DNA of 64,000 nt from NCBI RefSeq assembly GCF_002920895.1, contig NZ_PQVG01000009.1:35635-99634 (forward strand), read 5' to 3'. The first letter of the stretch is position 1. Every line of letters starts with the position of its first letter. A model generated the notes under the pieces. The model did no database searches. It was not told the origin of the DNA and saw only the letters and a list, made by a program, of their open reading frames with translations. Shown here piece after piece: positions 63,862 through 64,000 of the stretch. The DNA comes from Flavobacterium alvei (GTDB lineage: Bacteria > Bacteroidota > Bacteroidia > Flavobacteriales > Flavobacteriaceae). Made by a program: the position numbers and the translations under genes.

Positions 63862-63930
63862 AAAAAAAATAGAAAAAATGACTAGTCCTAAATAATCGAT
63901 ACAGATTATTAGACAAATTTAAATAAATTA

Positions 63931-63964
63931 AACAGCATCAAAAACGTTTTTGGTGCTGTTTTTA
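63931..63964 (+). terminator. Terminator at right end
   Basis: AACAGCATCAAAAAC directly facing GTTTTTGGTGCTGTT (one G-T pair) followed by T-run; no gene visible directly upstream other than pbpC and the RNA element. Confidence 0.85.
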
Positions 63965-64000
63965 GTTTTATAGGTTTTCATTAATATTTTATTTTGTTCG

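Overview
The window looks like a chromosomal segment of a low-GC Bacteroidota, most likely Flavobacterium or a close relative. Evidence: SusC/SusD pair, a type IX secretion sorting domain, Bacteroidota promoters (TTG, about 19 nt, TAnnTTTG), AT-rich intergenic DNA, families typical of the phylum (DUF4421, DUF3078, DUF4407, A2M plus PBP1C), and a flavobacterial 3' RNA-like element at the right end. No insertion sequence, CRISPR array, rRNA or prophage was seen.

Bases 1-32255 are a polysaccharide utilization locus, best explained by rhamnogalacturonan I / pectin. It holds the end of a GH115 alpha-glucuronidase, a T9SS-secreted PL4 rhamnogalacturonan lyase (+ strand), then a minus-strand operon read from about 20.4 kb down to about 5.1 kb: SGNH esterase, L-rhamnose mutarotase, GH2, GH28, CBM9-like/PKD protein, DUF4861-like protein, GH105, PL22 oligogalacturonate lyase, GH43, GH28, sulfatase. 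susD/susC (20.5-25.5 kb, minus) have their own terminator. A 1-kb control region separates them from a divergent plus-strand operon: GH106 alpha-L-rhamnosidase, GH105, and an esterase-GH43 fusion. Logic: surface lyase cuts the backbone, SusCD imports oligomers, periplasmic GH105/PL22/GH28/GH106/GH2/GH43 and esterases reduce them to monomers, and RhaM prepares rhamnose for catabolism encoded elsewhere. No PUL regulator lies in the window.

The main discovery is a shared promoter element, CAGGA-N5-CAGGAT, upstream of all four PUL transcription units visible (PL4, esterase operon, susCD, GH106 operon). It always points toward its gene and ends 19 or 21 nt before a TAnnTTT -7 box, so it looks like the operator of one activator controlling the whole locus.

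Bases 32.3-53.9 kb are housekeeping and mixed genes: ruvC, hemW, DUF4421, GNAT, MmcQ/YjbR, PH-SHOCT, DUF4407, DUF423, a saccharopine-dehydrogenase-like enzyme, a UDG-like protein, an M20 peptidase, tRNA-Leu(UAG), an HMA lipoprotein, an EamA transporter, a tandem M16 pair (one lacking the zinc motif), rplU-rpmA, DUF3078, dxs and tadA. Between tadA and the alpha-2-macroglobulin gene lies a small island: a lone GH43 gene, a truncated WYL-type regulator, and a decayed second copy of the tadA 3' end, which suggests insertion next to tadA. The window closes with an A2M lipoprotein and PBP1C pair, a Flavo-1-like RNA element and a strong terminator.
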